A DNA stretch of 58,677 nt from Hymenobacter sp. ISL-91 (GTDB taxonomy: Bacteria > Bacteroidota > Bacteroidia > Cytophagales > Hymenobacteraceae). This document shows, one piece after another, positions 9,901 through 18,252 of this stretch. Every line of letters starts with the position of its first letter. Position 1 is the first letter of the stretch. The stretch spans positions 166,004 through 224,680 of the forward strand of contig NZ_JAGGPS010000008.1 in assembly GCF_018613725.1 (NCBI RefSeq). Reading direction: 5' to 3'. The position numbers and the translations under genes are program-made. Under the pieces are notes generated by a model. The model had not been told where the DNA came from. It saw only the letters and a list, made by a program, of their open reading frames with translations, and did not search any database.

Positions 9901-11275
9901 CACCAAGGTGCTGGAAGACTACGACCTGGCCGAGCTGGCCGAATACATCGACTGGACGCCCTTCTTCCAGACTTGGGAGCTAAAAGGCCGCTACCCGCGC
10001 ATTCTCACCGACTCAACCGTGGGCGAGGCCGCCACCCAACTCTTTGCCGACGCCCAGCAGATGCTCCGCCGCATCATCGACGAGAAGCTGCTCACGGCCC
10101 GCGCCGTCATCGGCTTCTGGCCCGCTAACACCGTGGGTTACGATACAATTGAGGTGTACCAAGACGACGCCCGCCAGCAGGTGCAGGCGGAGTTCTTCAC
10201 CCTCCGCCAACAGAGCGAAAAGGCGGCTGGTGTGCCCAATCTGGCCTTCTCCGACTTCCTGGCTCCCAAACAAACCGGCCGTGCCGACTACCTCGGGGGC
10301 TTCGCCGTAACCGCTGGCCTGGGCATCGAGAAGCTGCTGGAGCAGTACGCCGCCGAGCACGACGACTACAGCAGCATCCTGCTCAAAGCCCTGGCCGACC
10401 GCTTGGCCGAAGCCTTTGCCGAACGGCTGCACCAGCGGGTGCGCGAGGAGTTCTGGGGTTACGCGCCCGCCGAAAGCCTCTCCAACGACGACCTTATTCA
10501 GGAGAAGTACCAGGGCGTACGACCCGCTCCCGGCTACCCCGGCTGCCCCGACCACACCGAGAAAATTACCCTTTTCAACCTGCTCGACGCCGAGAATACC
10601 ACCGGCATCAAGCTCACCGAAAACCTGGCCATGTACCCCGCCTCCTCGGTCAGCGGCCTCTACTACGCCCACCCCGACTCCCGCTACTTCGGCCTCGGCC
10701 GCGTGGGCCAGGACCAGGTAGCCGACCTGGCCAACCGCAAGCGCATGCCCCTGCCGGAGCTGGAACGGTGGCTGATGCCGAATTTGAACTACGAGCCGGT
10801 GGTGGTAGCACCGGGCAACGTGGCGCCTCACCCCCCGGCCCCCTCTCCGAAAAAGGAGAGGGGGAGCCAAGCGTCTGATTCCAGATGGCAGGCGGCTTTG
10901 CAGGATTCGGCGTTGACGGCGGACAAGCGGCAGTATGGCAAGCTGAATCTGAAGGGTAGGAGCCGCGCTATGCGACAGGAACCGACGGAAGCCGAACGGC
11001 TATTGTGGCAGGCTTTGCGTGGTGGCCAAGCTGGGCCAAAATTTCGCCGTCAGCACAGCATTGACCGCTACATCGTTGATTTTGTGAGCATCGCTGCTAA
11101 GCTGATTGTGGAAGTTGACGGCAGTGGGCACTACGAACCCGACCAGCAGGACTACGATACCGGCCGAACGGCTTTGCTGGAAGAACTTGGCTATCGGGTT
11201 CTGCGCTTTCCCAATGAGCAAGTCATCGAGCAACTGGAATCCGTGGTGAGCGAAATCAAAGCCGCCCTCAACTAG
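6974..11275 (+). CDS. metH: Cobalamin-dependent methionine synthase with repeat-derived inserts and a C-terminal DUF559 endonuclease module
   Basis: This enzyme transfers methyl from 5-methyl-THF to homocysteine through cobalamin. All modules are present: a homocysteine domain with zinc ligands Cys255, Cys318 and Cys319; a pterin domain ([16 protein letters not shown]); a B12 cap and binding domain with DVHDIGKN at 804-811 (His806 is the cobalt ligand); and a SAM-activation domain ending near residue 1280. The frame is 1433 residues against about 1230 for the family. Extra sequence sits at 338-386 (a family D palindrome), at 685-698 (an AT-rich repeat) and from 1282 to the end. The last segment encodes an intact-looking DUF559/Vsr-like nuclease with candidate catalytic Asp1369, Glu1380 and Asp1382. 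No stop separates synthase and nuclease; whether the full fusion accumulates is unknown. The nuclease could also start internally at 10970. Confidence 0.93.
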   Translation: MLTPSAAPTTAATSPLHAILRQRVLVLDGAMGTMIQRHPLTEEDFRGARFADHPKPLRGNNDLLSLTRPDLIRGIHAEYFAAGADMVETNTFSGTTIAQADYGLEHVVYELNYESARLARAAADEYSALTPNKPRFVAGAIGPTNRTASLSPDVNRPGFRAVTFDELATAYHEQVRGLVDGGVDALLIETIFDTLNAKAALYAVQQFFDEGGRVVPLMISGTITDASGRTLSGQTVEAFWNSIRHLPLLSVGLNCALGADQLKTYVQELARLADVHVSAYPNAGLPNAFGGYDESAREFADVVENYLKEGLVTIVGGCCGTTPEHIAALSELAGRYKPRVVPPPLAPSPRGEGELAIDLKLEANKKLKLAPPLPPERGLGGEATTRLAGLEPFNIDKNSLFVNVGERCNVTGSRAFARLIRTGDYDAALAVAREQVEGGAQVLDINMDEGMLDSELAMTTFLNLIASEPDISRVPVMIDSSKWSVLEAGLKCVQGKSIVNSVSLKEGEEVFLQRARTVRQYGAAMVVMAFDEDGQADTLERRIAICKRSYELLMGIGFPAEDIIFDPNILIVGTGLEEHRNYGVEFIEAVRWIKTNLPGVLTSGGVSNISFSFRGNDVVREAMHAAFLYHAIRAGLDMGIVNPNQLAVYDEVPKHLLELVEDVLLNRRPDATERLLDFAETVKGQKSNNQQLTTNNLEWRDLPVQERLAHALIKGITEFIDEDTEAARQELNRPLEVIEGPLMAGMGVVGDLFGAGKMFLPQVVKSARVMKKAVAYLEPYLLSDKQQGDRQTAGKILLATVKGDVHDIGKNIVGVVLACNNFDIVDLGVMVPLERILDEAQKQGADMIGLSGLITPSLDEMVYVAQEMEKRGLKTPLLIGGATTSRLHAAVKIAPQYSGPIVHVNDASRSVGVAASLLGSARETYARAIHDEYRQLRHDYAGRQREKAYLPIEAARENGFKADWQTTPIVKPSFLGTKVLEDYDLAELAEYIDWTPFFQTWELKGRYPRILTDSTVGEAATQLFADAQQMLRRIIDEKLLTARAVIGFWPANTVGYDTIEVYQDDARQQVQAEFFTLRQQSEKAAGVPNLAFSDFLAPKQTGRADYLGGFAVTAGLGIEKLLEQYAAEHDDYSSILLKALADRLAEAFAERLHQRVREEFWGYAPAESLSNDDLIQEKYQGVRPAPGYPGCPDHTEKITLFNLLDAENTTGIKLTENLAMYPASSVSGLYYAHPDSRYFGLGRVGQDQVADLANRKRMPLPELERWLMPNLNYEPVVVAPGNVAPHPPAPSPKKERGSQASDSRWQAALQDSALTADKRQYGKLNLKGRSRAMRQEPTEAERLLWQALRGGQAGPKFRRQHSIDRYIVDFVSIAAKLIVEVDGSGHYEPDQQDYDTGRTALLEELGYRVLRFPNEQVIEQLESVVSEIKAALN
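7987..8131. repeat. Family D palindromic element (non-coding type) inside metH
   Basis: An element of about 145 bp with inverted ends. Each end carries its own hairpin made of CCCTCTCC and GGAGAGGG. The outer flank GCGGGTAGT is matched in inverted form by ACTACCCGC. The interior is AT-rich (8040-8080). It is read in frame as a low-complexity proline/lysine-rich linker between the homocysteine and pterin domains of MetH. The architecture matches the copies at 10819-11362 and 28350-28488. Confidence 0.85.
9027..9067. repeat. AT-rich tandem repeat insertion inside metH
   Basis: A run built on repeated CAACTAA units is read as [11 protein letters not shown], which is foreign to MetH. It sits in the linker between the pterin domain and the cobalamin cap domain. 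Its base composition differs sharply from the surrounding GC-rich coding sequence. Related CAACTA/TTAGTTG runs flank the array near 17780-18005. Confidence 0.6.
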
Positions 11276-11362
11276 CCCTGCCCAAGCCTGAACAGTGAAA
11301 ATACCTTCGTCAGGCTCCCCCTCTCCTTTTTCGGAGAGGGGGCCGGGGGGTGAGGCGCCACG
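10819..11362 (+). mobile_element. Family D element carrying a DUF559 endonuclease, flanked by perfect 50-bp inverted repeats
   Basis: Positions 10819-10868 and 11313-11362 are exact reverse complements over 50 bp. Each arm itself folds into a hairpin with a 10-bp stem (CCCCCTCTCC with GGAGAGGGGG) and a six-base GAAAAA loop. Between the arms lies one coding module, a DUF559 protein ([43 protein letters not shown]). It joins the 3' end of metH in frame, and its stop is at 11273-11275. No target duplication is apparent. The short copies at 7987-8131 and 28350-28488 share the ends but lack the gene. Mobility by the encoded nuclease is inferred, not shown. Confidence 0.7.
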
Positions 11363-11384
11363 CCAGCACGACAACACAAGCCCA

Positions 11385-12341
11385 ATGAAAGTAACCGAAC
11401 ACCTGTCCCGCGCCGAAGGCAAAACCCTGTTTTCCTTCGAGGTGCTGCCGCCCAAAAAGGGCGAGAACATCCAGACGCTTTTCACCAATATCGAGCCGCT
11501 ACTGGAGTTCAGGCCGCCGTTTATTGATGTGACCTACCACCGCGAGGAGTACGTGTACCGCCAGCACCCCAACGGGCTGCTCGAAAAGAAAACCGTGCGG
11601 CGGCGGCCCGGCACGGTGGGCATCTGCGCGGCCATCAAAAACCGCTTCGACGTGGACACCGTGCCCCATTTGATTTGCGGGGGCTTCACGAAGGAGGAAA
11701 CCGAAAATGCCCTCATCGACCTCCACTTTCTGGGCATCGACAACGTGCTGGCTTTGCGCGGCGACCCCATCAAGAGCGAAGGCCGCTTCGTGCCCGAGCC
11801 CGACGGCCACAGCTACGCCTGCGACCTGATTGGGCAGGTTTCGGACCTCAACAAAGGTGCGTATCTGGATGAGGAGCAGGATGATACCTGGGCCACCGAC
11901 TTCTGCATCGGTACGGCCGGCTACCCCGAAAAGCATTTCGAATCGCCCAACTACGGGGCCGATTTGCGCTACCTCAAGCACAAGGTCGACCGCGGGGCCG
12001 AGTACATCGTGACCCAGATGTTTTTTGATAACGAGCAATTTTTTGCCTTCGAGCGGCGCTGCCGCGAAGCCGGCATTACGGTGCCCATTATCCCCGGCCT
12101 CAAGCCCCTCACCACCAAAAGCCAGCTTACCATGCTGCCGCGCTCCTTCTACCTCAACCTGCCCGAAGAACTGGCCGACGCCGTGCACCTGGCCCCCGAC
12201 AACGCCGCCGCCCGCCAGATCGGCCTCGAATGGTGCATCAACCAGAGCCGCGAGCTGATGGCCCACGGCGTACCCTGCCTGCACTACTACAGCATGGGCA
12301 AATCCGACAGCATCCGCCAGGTGGCGGCCGCGCTGTTCTAG
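11385..12341 (+). CDS. metF: 5,10-methylenetetrahydrofolate reductase
   Basis: A FAD-dependent TIM-barrel enzyme of 318 residues that reduces methylene-THF to methyl-THF, the co-substrate of MetH. FSFEVLPPKKGE near the N-terminus carries the conserved glutamate. NVLALRGDP, the QMFFDNEQF block and the IIPGLKPLT strand are all family hallmarks. The start at 11385 (MKVTEHLSRAEGKTLFSFEV) is preferred over an upstream ATG at 11295, because the first 30 residues from that ATG are only translated family D repeat. It follows metH by 109 bases, most of them the right arm of the DUF559 element. It probably shares the riboswitch-controlled transcript unless the element's hairpin interferes. Confidence 0.95.
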   Translation: MKVTEHLSRAEGKTLFSFEVLPPKKGENIQTLFTNIEPLLEFRPPFIDVTYHREEYVYRQHPNGLLEKKTVRRRPGTVGICAAIKNRFDVDTVPHLICGGFTKEETENALIDLHFLGIDNVLALRGDPIKSEGRFVPEPDGHSYACDLIGQVSDLNKGAYLDEEQDDTWATDFCIGTAGYPEKHFESPNYGADLRYLKHKVDRGAEYIVTQMFFDNEQFFAFERRCREAGITVPIIPGLKPLTTKSQLTMLPRSFYLNLPEELADAVHLAPDNAAARQIGLEWCINQSRELMAHGVPCLHYYSMGKSDSIRQVAAALF

Positions 12342-12368
12342 GGTGATGGGCCGGGGAAATGCTGAGTT

Positions 12369-12469
12369 GAACGTCATTCAGAGCGTAGCGAAAAATCTCG
12401 CACGCTCACGTTGTTATACTATGGCAACGTCAGCACGCGAGCTTCTTCGCTACGCTCTGAATGACGTTC
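12369..12469. repeat. Family B inverted-repeat element
   Basis: The arms start GAACGTCATTCAGAGCGTAG and return as the complement at 12450-12469, with a loop of about 50 bp. It lies between metF and the TPR gene. The arms share the variant AGAGCGTAGCGAA that other family B copies lack. Confidence 0.75.
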
Positions 12470-12538
12470 TTTATACTTGCCACCAACAAGGCAGCCTGAC
12501 CGTCAACTCGCCCTCTCACCCTTTTACTTTACCGCCTC

Positions 12539-13000
12539 ATGCTCGACGACCTGTTCAGCCGCCTGCGCGAGGCCACGGCGCCGGCCGAAATTGAAACCCT
12601 GCAGGATGGCATCTGGCAAATCTGGCTGACGGCCGGCCACCCGCTGCTGGATAAGCGCCTCGAAACCGGTACCCGCGCCCTCTCGGCCGGCGACTATGGG
12701 CTGGCCATTCAGGAATTCACCTTTCTCACCGAAACAGCTCCCGACTACGCCGAAGGCTGGAACAAGCGCGCTACGGCCTACTTTCTGCGGGGCGAATACA
12801 AAGCGGCCCTCCGCGACGTGCGCGAAACCCTGCTGCGCGAGCCCCGCCACTTCGGGGCGCTATCGGGCCAGGCGCTTATGCTGCGGGCCCTCGGCGACGC
12901 GCGCGGTGCGTTGCGGGTGCTGCAGCGCATCGAGCAGATTTGCCCTGCCTGGCCCGGTTTGCAGGCACAGTTGCGCACCTTGCGCGAGGAATTGGAGTAA
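12539..13000 (+). CDS. Small tetratricopeptide-repeat protein
   Basis: A 153-residue soluble, helical protein. Two to three TPR units can be seen: DYGLAIQEFTFLTETAPDYA then EGWNKRATAYFLRGEYKAAL, followed by ETLLREPRHFGALSGQA and a degenerate last unit. The spacing is about 34 residues with the usual small/aromatic pattern. No signal peptide is present, so it is presumably cytoplasmic and acts as a protein-protein interaction scaffold. It is isolated between a family B element and an AT-rich gap (13001-13259) that holds no gene. The partner is unknown. Confidence 0.75.
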   Translation: MLDDLFSRLREATAPAEIETLQDGIWQIWLTAGHPLLDKRLETGTRALSAGDYGLAIQEFTFLTETAPDYAEGWNKRATAYFLRGEYKAALRDVRETLLREPRHFGALSGQALMLRALGDARGALRVLQRIEQICPAWPGLQAQLRTLREELE

Positions 13001-13259
13001 GAGAGAGAATTGTATTTTTGTGCGAAATTATTGACTGTGAATTAGGCGTTTACTACTTGGCGCGAATATTAAATGCTGGTTAAAAACGATATTTTTGAGA
13101 ACTTTATCTGCTGTTTGAGCATTTTCACGGCACTCAGTCTAAACTAGCAATAGGTGGGAGCGGATTTGTACTAAAGAAATGTTTTTCTTTGTACATACGA
13201 TTGATAAACGCTGGTAGCAGCGGTGTCTTTCGGTTTCCCGCCCTGTCCGTCCCACTGCT

Positions 13260-13838
13260 ATGAAACACGCTTTCCTTTTTGCTCTATCCTTCATTTTGCT
13301 GCAGTCATTTTCGGCCCCGGCCCAGAAGCTGCGCAAAACAGCTGCCGGCAGCGGCCTAATAGAAAAAGGCGAGAAGGTAGGCGAGTGGGAATACTACGCC
13401 AGCACCCGCGACGGCTCTCAGGTTATTGTCCAGAAGTACGATCACACGGCCGGCAGGCTGGTTTTTTTTCGGCCTTTCGATGACGTGCTGTACCCGGTGC
13501 AGACGGCCAGCGGCGAGTGGAGCCGCGCGCGACTAACCCATCCGGTGTTCTTTATCGGCGCCGACCCCGCGTTGGCCGCTTATACAAGCCGGCTCAGCTA
13601 CCCGACCGCAGCCGCGGCCAAAAACGTGCAGGGCCGCGTCATCGTCACGATTACCGTTGATACGCTCGGGCGCGCCAGCAACCAGCAGGTGCTGCTCGGT
13701 ATCGGTTCGGGCTGCGATGAGGAGGCCCTGCGCGTGGCCCGCAGCATCCCCGACCAGTGGATTCCGGCCCGGGTGGGCAGCCGCGCTGTAGTATCGAAGG
13801 TTGATGTGCCCTTCACTTTCCGGATGGCCGGGCGCTAA
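13260..13838 (+). CDS. TonB C-terminal domain protein
   Basis: A 192-residue exported protein. The N-terminus (MKHAFLFALSFILLQSFSAP) is a signal peptide. The C-terminal 90 residues form a TonB-like domain: YPTAAAAKNVQGRVIVTITV, then EEALRVARSIPDQWIPAR and the terminal VPFTFRM strand. The middle region (EKVGEWEYYAS) resembles the MORN-like segment often found before TonB domains in Bacteroidota. It has no N-terminal anchor with a proline-rich spacer, so it is probably not a classical energy transducer but a periplasmic relative. The AT-rich 13001-13259 region upstream probably contains its promoter. Confidence 0.8.
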   Translation: MKHAFLFALSFILLQSFSAPAQKLRKTAAGSGLIEKGEKVGEWEYYASTRDGSQVIVQKYDHTAGRLVFFRPFDDVLYPVQTASGEWSRARLTHPVFFIGADPALAAYTSRLSYPTAAAAKNVQGRVIVTITVDTLGRASNQQVLLGIGSGCDEEALRVARSIPDQWIPARVGSRAVVSKVDVPFTFRMAGR

Positions 13839-13890
13839 GCCAACGGGCCGTTGGTAGCCACACTATGCCCGACAAGTTTTACCTTGGGGC

Positions 13891-14418
13891 ATGAAAACGC
13901 CCCTTTTGCTTTCGCTGCTGGCCGCTGCCAGCCTGCTTTCTTCCTGCGACTCGACCCCGCGCGAGCGGCAGGAGGTGGTGGAGAGAGAAACCCAGAAACT
14001 CGATACGCTGGCCGAGCGCGCCGCCGACAAGCTGCGCGTAGCCGGCCGCCGCGCGGCCCGCTTCGACTCCGTTTCGCGCAGTCGTAACCGCCAGCCCCTC
14101 GACCCCGCCGCCGAGCAGGCCTTCAGCAACGAGCTGCTGGGGTCGTATTCCGCCATCGGCAGCCTTACGTCAGCTACCATCGAGCCGGCTTTTGTGCAGT
14201 TTATGCAGCAGGTGCGCGCCCGCCGCAAACAATGGACCCAGCGCGACTGGGACTACGCCACGGCCATTAGCCGCCAGCTGAACGCCCAGTTCCGGGCTGT
14301 GCGCCTCGACATAAAAGGCCGCGACGAGCTGCACATCCGGGCCCTGCAAACCGAGTTTACGGCCCTCGAAACCAGCCGCGACGTGAAAGACCTGGGCGAG
14401 GCCGTTAAGCAGCCCTAA
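13891..14418 (+). CDS. Predicted lipoprotein of unknown function
   Basis: A 175-residue protein with a lipoprotein signal (MKTPLLLSLLAAASLLSSC) that places the lipidated cysteine at residue 19. The mature part is charged and almost entirely helical, rich in Glu/Arg, with coiled-coil character around EVVERETQKLDTLAERAADK. No known domain was recognised. It starts 52 bases after the TonB-like gene on the same strand and may be co-expressed with it. Confidence 0.7.
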   Translation: MKTPLLLSLLAAASLLSSCDSTPRERQEVVERETQKLDTLAERAADKLRVAGRRAARFDSVSRSRNRQPLDPAAEQAFSNELLGSYSAIGSLTSATIEPAFVQFMQQVRARRKQWTQRDWDYATAISRQLNAQFRAVRLDIKGRDELHIRALQTEFTALETSRDVKDLGEAVKQP

Positions 14419-14481
14419 CCGGATCAACTTGGTTCCTGCCAGGGCGTGGTTCCTCATTTAGTAACCCCAATTGTATAGGGC

Positions 14482-14622
14482 GCCATAGGGGGGGGGCTTA
14501 GCTTCGCTGTCCTGCGGTTGTCCCCGCCCGCCGTTCGCGCCGTTGAACGAGTACCGTTGAAGCGACGCAAACGGCAGGCGGGGACAACCGCAGGACAGCG
14601 AAGCTAAGCCCCGCCCCTACAT
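14482..14622. repeat. Family A inverted-repeat element
   Basis: Arms carrying GGGGCTTAGCTTCGCTGTCC and its complement enclose an internal GCGCC/ACGAG segment. The right arm runs to the edge of the amidase gene, and a GTG at 14624 just outside it opens a spurious 5' extension of that frame. The internal CTTAGCTTCGCTGTCCTGCG segment is shared only with the copy at 46901-47112. Confidence 0.7.
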
Positions 14623-14656
14623 CGTGCTGATAGGCATGCATTTATCACTCTTCGCT

Positions 14657-16195
14657 ATGGGGCCGAAAACTAACATCCGGGCCATTTGGCAGGCGGCTTT
14701 GCTGGCTTGTGGGCTGCTGTTGCCGGTGGCCGCCGTGCGGGCCCAGCGCCTGATTCAGAAAGTGGAAACTGTGCCCGCCGGTGAGCAGTGGCTTAGCCCC
14801 GGTGATGCGCTGCAAGTGCGCCTGACGGGCACGCCGGGCGGCCGGGCCACTTTTTTGGGGGGGCGCCCCCTTACGGAGTTGGCCCCCGAGCTGGCCGGCG
14901 GCCGGCGGGGCGTGTACCAAGGTACTTACATTGTACAGCCCGCCGATACGCTGGGCGGGGCTGCGGGTCGGCCGCTGTGGCTGCATCTGCGCCTGCCCAA
15001 CGGCCGCCACGACTCGCTGCCCACGGCTGCCCCCGTGCGCCTGCTAAGCCCCAGCCAACCGCTGCTGGCCGTTACGCGCACCACGCTGGCCCACCTCAAC
15101 TATGGCCTCGGCGACGACCGGCTGGGTGGGGCCAAGCTGGGCTACCTCGATTCGCTGGTGCTGCTGCACGTGGTGGGCCGGGTAGCGGGCCAGTACCGGG
15201 TGCGGCTGGCCGAGGGCCACTACGCTTGGCTGCCGCTGGAGCGGGCCCGGCTGCTACCGCCCGGTGGCTTCGTGCCGGCCTCGCTCACGGGCTCCTGGAG
15301 CGTGCAGGGCGACTCGGTGTCCGATTACGTGCGGGTGCCGCTCACGCAGCGGCTGCCTTACCGCTCGCAGATTCTGGAAAATCCTGCCCGCCTGGTGATT
15401 GACGTGTTTGGGGCCACTTCCAACACCAACTGGATAACCCAGCGAACCGGACTGCAGGCCCTAGGAGCCGTGTACTACGAGCAGCCGCAGGCCGATATTT
15501 TCCGGCTGGTGCTGCCGCTGCGCCACCGCCAGAGCTGGGGCTACCACATTGGCTACGAAAAAAACACGCTGGTAGTGCGGGTAGCCCGGCCACCGGCGCG
15601 GCTGCAGCTGCGGGGCCTGCGTATTGCCCTCGATGCCGGGCACGGCGGCAGCAACGTAGGCGCCGTAGGAGCCAATGGAGCGCGCGAGAAAGACCTCACG
15701 CTGGCCATTGTGCAGCAGCTGCAGCGCGAGCTGGAACGCCGCGGCGCTATTGTAGTGCTCACCCGCACCGCCGACGAAAGCCTGGACATGGCCGAGCGGG
15801 TGGCGCTGCTACAGCGGCAGCGGCCGGCGTTGCTGGTAAGCGTGCATGTAAACTCGGCGGGCAGTGCGGCGGCCCGCGGCACCAGTGCCTTTTACCGATA
15901 CGCGGCCTTCCGGCCGTTGGCTGCGGCGCTGTACGGGCAGATGCAGCAAACCGGGCTGCCGGGCTGGGGGCTGGTGGGCAACTTCAACTTCGCCCTCAAT
16001 GGTCCCACCGACTACCCCAACGCGCTGGTGGAAACGGCCTTTATTTCCAATCCCGAAGACGCTAAAATCCTGACTGACCCCGCTCAGCAGCGGCAGATGG
16101 CCCGGCGCATGGCCGAGGGCATCCACGATTTTCTGAAGTCGGCGCGGGCCAAGGGCGTGCGGGGCTGGCTGGGCCGGCAACCGGCTGAGCAGTAG
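14657..16195 (+). CDS. N-acetylmuramoyl-L-alanine amidase (Amidase_3)
   Basis: A periplasmic zinc amidase that cleaves the peptide stem from muramic acid during cell separation or recycling. From the ATG at 14657 there is a signal peptide (charged start, then ALLACGLLLPVAAVRAQ). The catalytic domain fills the C-terminal 200 residues. The zinc ligands are His329 (ALDAGHGGSN), Glu344 and His397 (LVSVHVNS), and the catalytic glutamate is Glu459 in ALVETAFISN. The N-terminal 300 residues include SH3-like and AMIN-like strands that could bind peptidoglycan. An upstream GTG (14624) and an ATG (14636) lie at or next to a repeat and are less likely starts. Confidence 0.88.
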   Translation: MGPKTNIRAIWQAALLACGLLLPVAAVRAQRLIQKVETVPAGEQWLSPGDALQVRLTGTPGGRATFLGGRPLTELAPELAGGRRGVYQGTYIVQPADTLGGAAGRPLWLHLRLPNGRHDSLPTAAPVRLLSPSQPLLAVTRTTLAHLNYGLGDDRLGGAKLGYLDSLVLLHVVGRVAGQYRVRLAEGHYAWLPLERARLLPPGGFVPASLTGSWSVQGDSVSDYVRVPLTQRLPYRSQILENPARLVIDVFGATSNTNWITQRTGLQALGAVYYEQPQADIFRLVLPLRHRQSWGYHIGYEKNTLVVRVARPPARLQLRGLRIALDAGHGGSNVGAVGANGAREKDLTLAIVQQLQRELERRGAIVVLTRTADESLDMAERVALLQRQRPALLVSVHVNSAGSAAARGTSAFYRYAAFRPLAAALYGQMQQTGLPGWGLVGNFNFALNGPTDYPNALVETAFISNPEDAKILTDPAQQRQMARRMAEGIHDFLKSARAKGVRGWLGRQPAEQ

Positions 16196-16373
16196 CAGCC
16201 GGAATGATAGTAACGCCAGGATATAGCAATTTACCAAAAAATAGTTGGCCGGAAGTGGTTTAAACCCCGTACCAGACGTCTACCTTATTGAATCCTAATC
16301 TGGTAAGCCTCTGGTCAGGGCGCCGGTGCGGGGCAAGGTTTCTCGTTCTTTCCACTCCCAAACCACCTGTTTT

Positions 16374-17783
16374 ATGGCAGAAGCATCGTTACTGGACCGT
16401 AGCCGCACTGTGGCCGGACCAGGCTACAACCGTTGGCTGATTCCGCCCGCCGCCCTGGCAATTCACCTGGCTATCGGCCAGGCTTACGCCTTCAGCGTGT
16501 TCAAAAAGCCGCTGGGCGCCCTCATCAGCGGCGACCCCGCCGCCCCCGCTGCTGCCGACTGGACACCCACGCAGCTGGGTATCATTTTTTCGATTGCCAT
16601 TGTGCTGCTGGGCCTTTCGGCGGCTATTTTTGGGAAATGGCTGGAGCGTGTGGGGCCGCGCAAGGCCATGATGGCCGCGGCGCTGTGCTTTAGCGGCGGC
16701 TTTTTTATTGCGGCCTTGGGTGTGCATCTGCACAACCTCTGGATTGTGTACTTCGGCTATGGCGTGGTAGGCGGCATCGGGCTGGGCATCGGCTATATTT
16801 CGCCGGTGAGCACCCTGATTAAGTGGTTTCCTGACCGCCGGGGCGTGGCTACTGGTATGGCCATTATGGGTTTTGGCGGTGGCGCCATGATTGCCTCGCC
16901 GCTATCAGTGGCCCTCATGGACTACTTTAAAACCACGGGCACCGGTTCGCTGGGCGTGGCCGCCACTTTTCTCACGCTCGGAGTCATTTACCTGATTTTT
17001 ATGCAGTTCGGGGTCTGGACCATCCGGGTGCCCGCCGATGATTGGGCCCCTGCCGGCTACGTACCCAGTACCCAGGAAAGTGCCCTGATTACCAACAACA
17101 ACGTGTCGGCCGATAACGCCCTGAAAACGCCGCAGTTCTGGCTCCTTTGGGTGGTACTGGTCACGAATGTAACCGCCGGCATCGGGGTACTCGAAACGGC
17201 TTCGCCGCTGGTTCAGGAGTCGTTTTCTGATGCGGCCATGGGAGCCGGGCGAGGCGTAACGGCCGCTGCTGCCGCGGGCTTCGTGGGTTTGCTGAGTTTG
17301 TTCAACCTGCTGGGCCGCTTCTTCTGGTCGTCGGCTTCCGATAAGCTGGGCCGCAAGGTTACCTACGCCATCTATTTCGGCCTCGGTATCGTTCTGTACG
17401 CTCTCATTCCAACACTGGGTCATAATCTGCAGCTGGCCCTGTACGTGGGCGTGGCCTGCGTGATTATCAGCATGTACGGCGGCGGATTCGCCACTATTCC
17501 GGCCTACCTCTCCGATCTGTTTGGTAAGTACCAGGTGGGCGCCATTCATGGCCGCCTGCTCACGGCCTGGAGCACGGCCGGAATACTGGGGCCGCTCATC
17601 GTCAATTTCCTGCACGAGAGCCGCAAAGCCGAAGGATTTACCGGTGCGGCAGCCTACCAAACGGTGTTCTACGCCATGGCCGTCCTGCTGGTAGTGGGCC
17701 TGCTGGCCAACTTCGCCGTAACGGCTGTTAACGCGAAATACAACGAGAAGGGCCCCGTCGACGCTGAGCCGGGCGGGCATTGA
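16374..17783 (+). CDS. OFA-type MFS transporter (oxalate/formate antiporter family)
   Basis: An inner-membrane transporter of 469 residues with about 12 predicted helices. The first helix (PPAALAIHLAIGQAYAFSVF), the GPRKAMM loop, the GIGLGIGYISPVSTLIKWFP block and the SDLFGKYQVGAIHGRLLTAW segment are typical of the oxalate/formate:H+ antiporter group. The ATG at 16374 (MAEASLLDRS) is preferred over an in-frame upstream start at 16326. The substrate is unassigned; small carboxylates are usual for relatives. It is followed, beyond a 14-bp tandem array, by a 47-residue partner at 18019-18162. Confidence 0.88.
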   Translation: MAEASLLDRSRTVAGPGYNRWLIPPAALAIHLAIGQAYAFSVFKKPLGALISGDPAAPAAADWTPTQLGIIFSIAIVLLGLSAAIFGKWLERVGPRKAMMAAALCFSGGFFIAALGVHLHNLWIVYFGYGVVGGIGLGIGYISPVSTLIKWFPDRRGVATGMAIMGFGGGAMIASPLSVALMDYFKTTGTGSLGVAATFLTLGVIYLIFMQFGVWTIRVPADDWAPAGYVPSTQESALITNNNVSADNALKTPQFWLLWVVLVTNVTAGIGVLETASPLVQESFSDAAMGAGRGVTAAAAAGFVGLLSLFNLLGRFFWSSASDKLGRKVTYAIYFGLGIVLYALIPTLGHNLQLALYVGVACVIISMYGGGFATIPAYLSDLFGKYQVGAIHGRLLTAWSTAGILGPLIVNFLHESRKAEGFTGAAAYQTVFYAMAVLLVVGLLANFAVTAVNAKYNEKGPVDAEPGGH

Positions 17784-17832
17784 GTGGCTAGTTATTAGTT
17801 GCCAGTTGTTGGTTGTCAGTTGTCAGGTCGTT

Positions 17833-17996
17833 CTGGCAACCGGCAACTGACAACCGGCAACTGACAACCGGCAACTGACAACCGGCAACTGACAACCGGC
17901 AGCTAAAAACCGGCAACTGGCAACCGGCAACTGACAACCGGCAACTGACAACCGGCAACTGACAACCGGCAACTGACAACCGGCAGCTAAAAACCA
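17833..17996. repeat. 14-bp tandem repeat array
   Basis: About eleven copies of the unit CAACCGGCAACTGA, two of them with a CAGCTAAAAAC variant, fill the gap between the MFS gene and its small-subunit gene. TTAGTTG/CAACTAA runs flank the array. Expansion here would change the spacing of the two genes but no coding frame. Confidence 0.85.
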
Positions 17997-18018
17997 ACAA
18001 CTAAGCACTAAAACCGAT

Positions 18019-18162
18019 ATGAATCAGCCTCCCGTTTCCTCTGCCACGCCCGAAACGACCAGTTCGGGTGGAGCCTTGTTTTTGGCCTGGGCCTTTGTGG
18101 GCATCCCGCTGCTGTGGGGTGTTTCCCAAACGTTTATTAAGGCGCTCGACCTGTTTAAGTAG
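18019..18162 (+). CDS. MFS transporter small subunit (47 aa)
   Basis: A short membrane peptide: an N-terminal polar stretch (MNQPPVSSATPETTSSGG), one helix (ALFLAWAFVGIPLLWGVSQT) and a short tail ending LFK. The motif WxxVGIPLLWGV followed by an amphipathic end is what I know from the small proteins encoded immediately after OFA-type MFS transporters. A strong terminator follows at 18194-18224. It is too small for most gene finders, and the role (stability or assembly of the transporter) is inferred from context. Confidence 0.8.
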   Translation: MNQPPVSSATPETTSSGGALFLAWAFVGIPLLWGVSQTFIKALDLFK

Positions 18163-18193
18163 ACCGGCCTGCGGCTCTTATTATGTACCTTTC

Positions 18194-18224
18194 GCGGCAC
18201 CCAAACGGGTGCCGCGTTTGTTTA
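18194..18224 (+). terminator. Rho-independent terminator after the MFS small subunit
   Basis: A 9-bp perfect stem, GCGGCACCC with GGGTGCCGC, and a four-base AAAC loop are followed by GTTTGTTT. It lies 31 bases after the stop of the small-subunit gene. Confidence 0.85.
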
Positions 18225-18252
18225 GTGGATTCTCTATTTCGCGTCTCTCCTC

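Noticed and set aside
9077..10870. Large reverse ORFs (263 and 285 codons) over metH
   Set aside because: They overlap the well-supported cobalamin and activation domains and have biased, histidine/glycine-rich translations typical of antisense shadows.
10800..11280. Sequencing error that removes a metH stop and creates the DUF559 fusion
   Set aside because: Cannot be excluded with no reads, but the left inverted repeat is identical to the right one over 50 bp, and the first family D insertion in metH is also read in frame, so an error is not needed to explain the fusion.
11000..11488. Reverse ORF across the DUF559 module and metF start
   Set aside because: Shadow of the nuclease module. 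The forward frame has all DUF559 motifs and the reverse frame has none.
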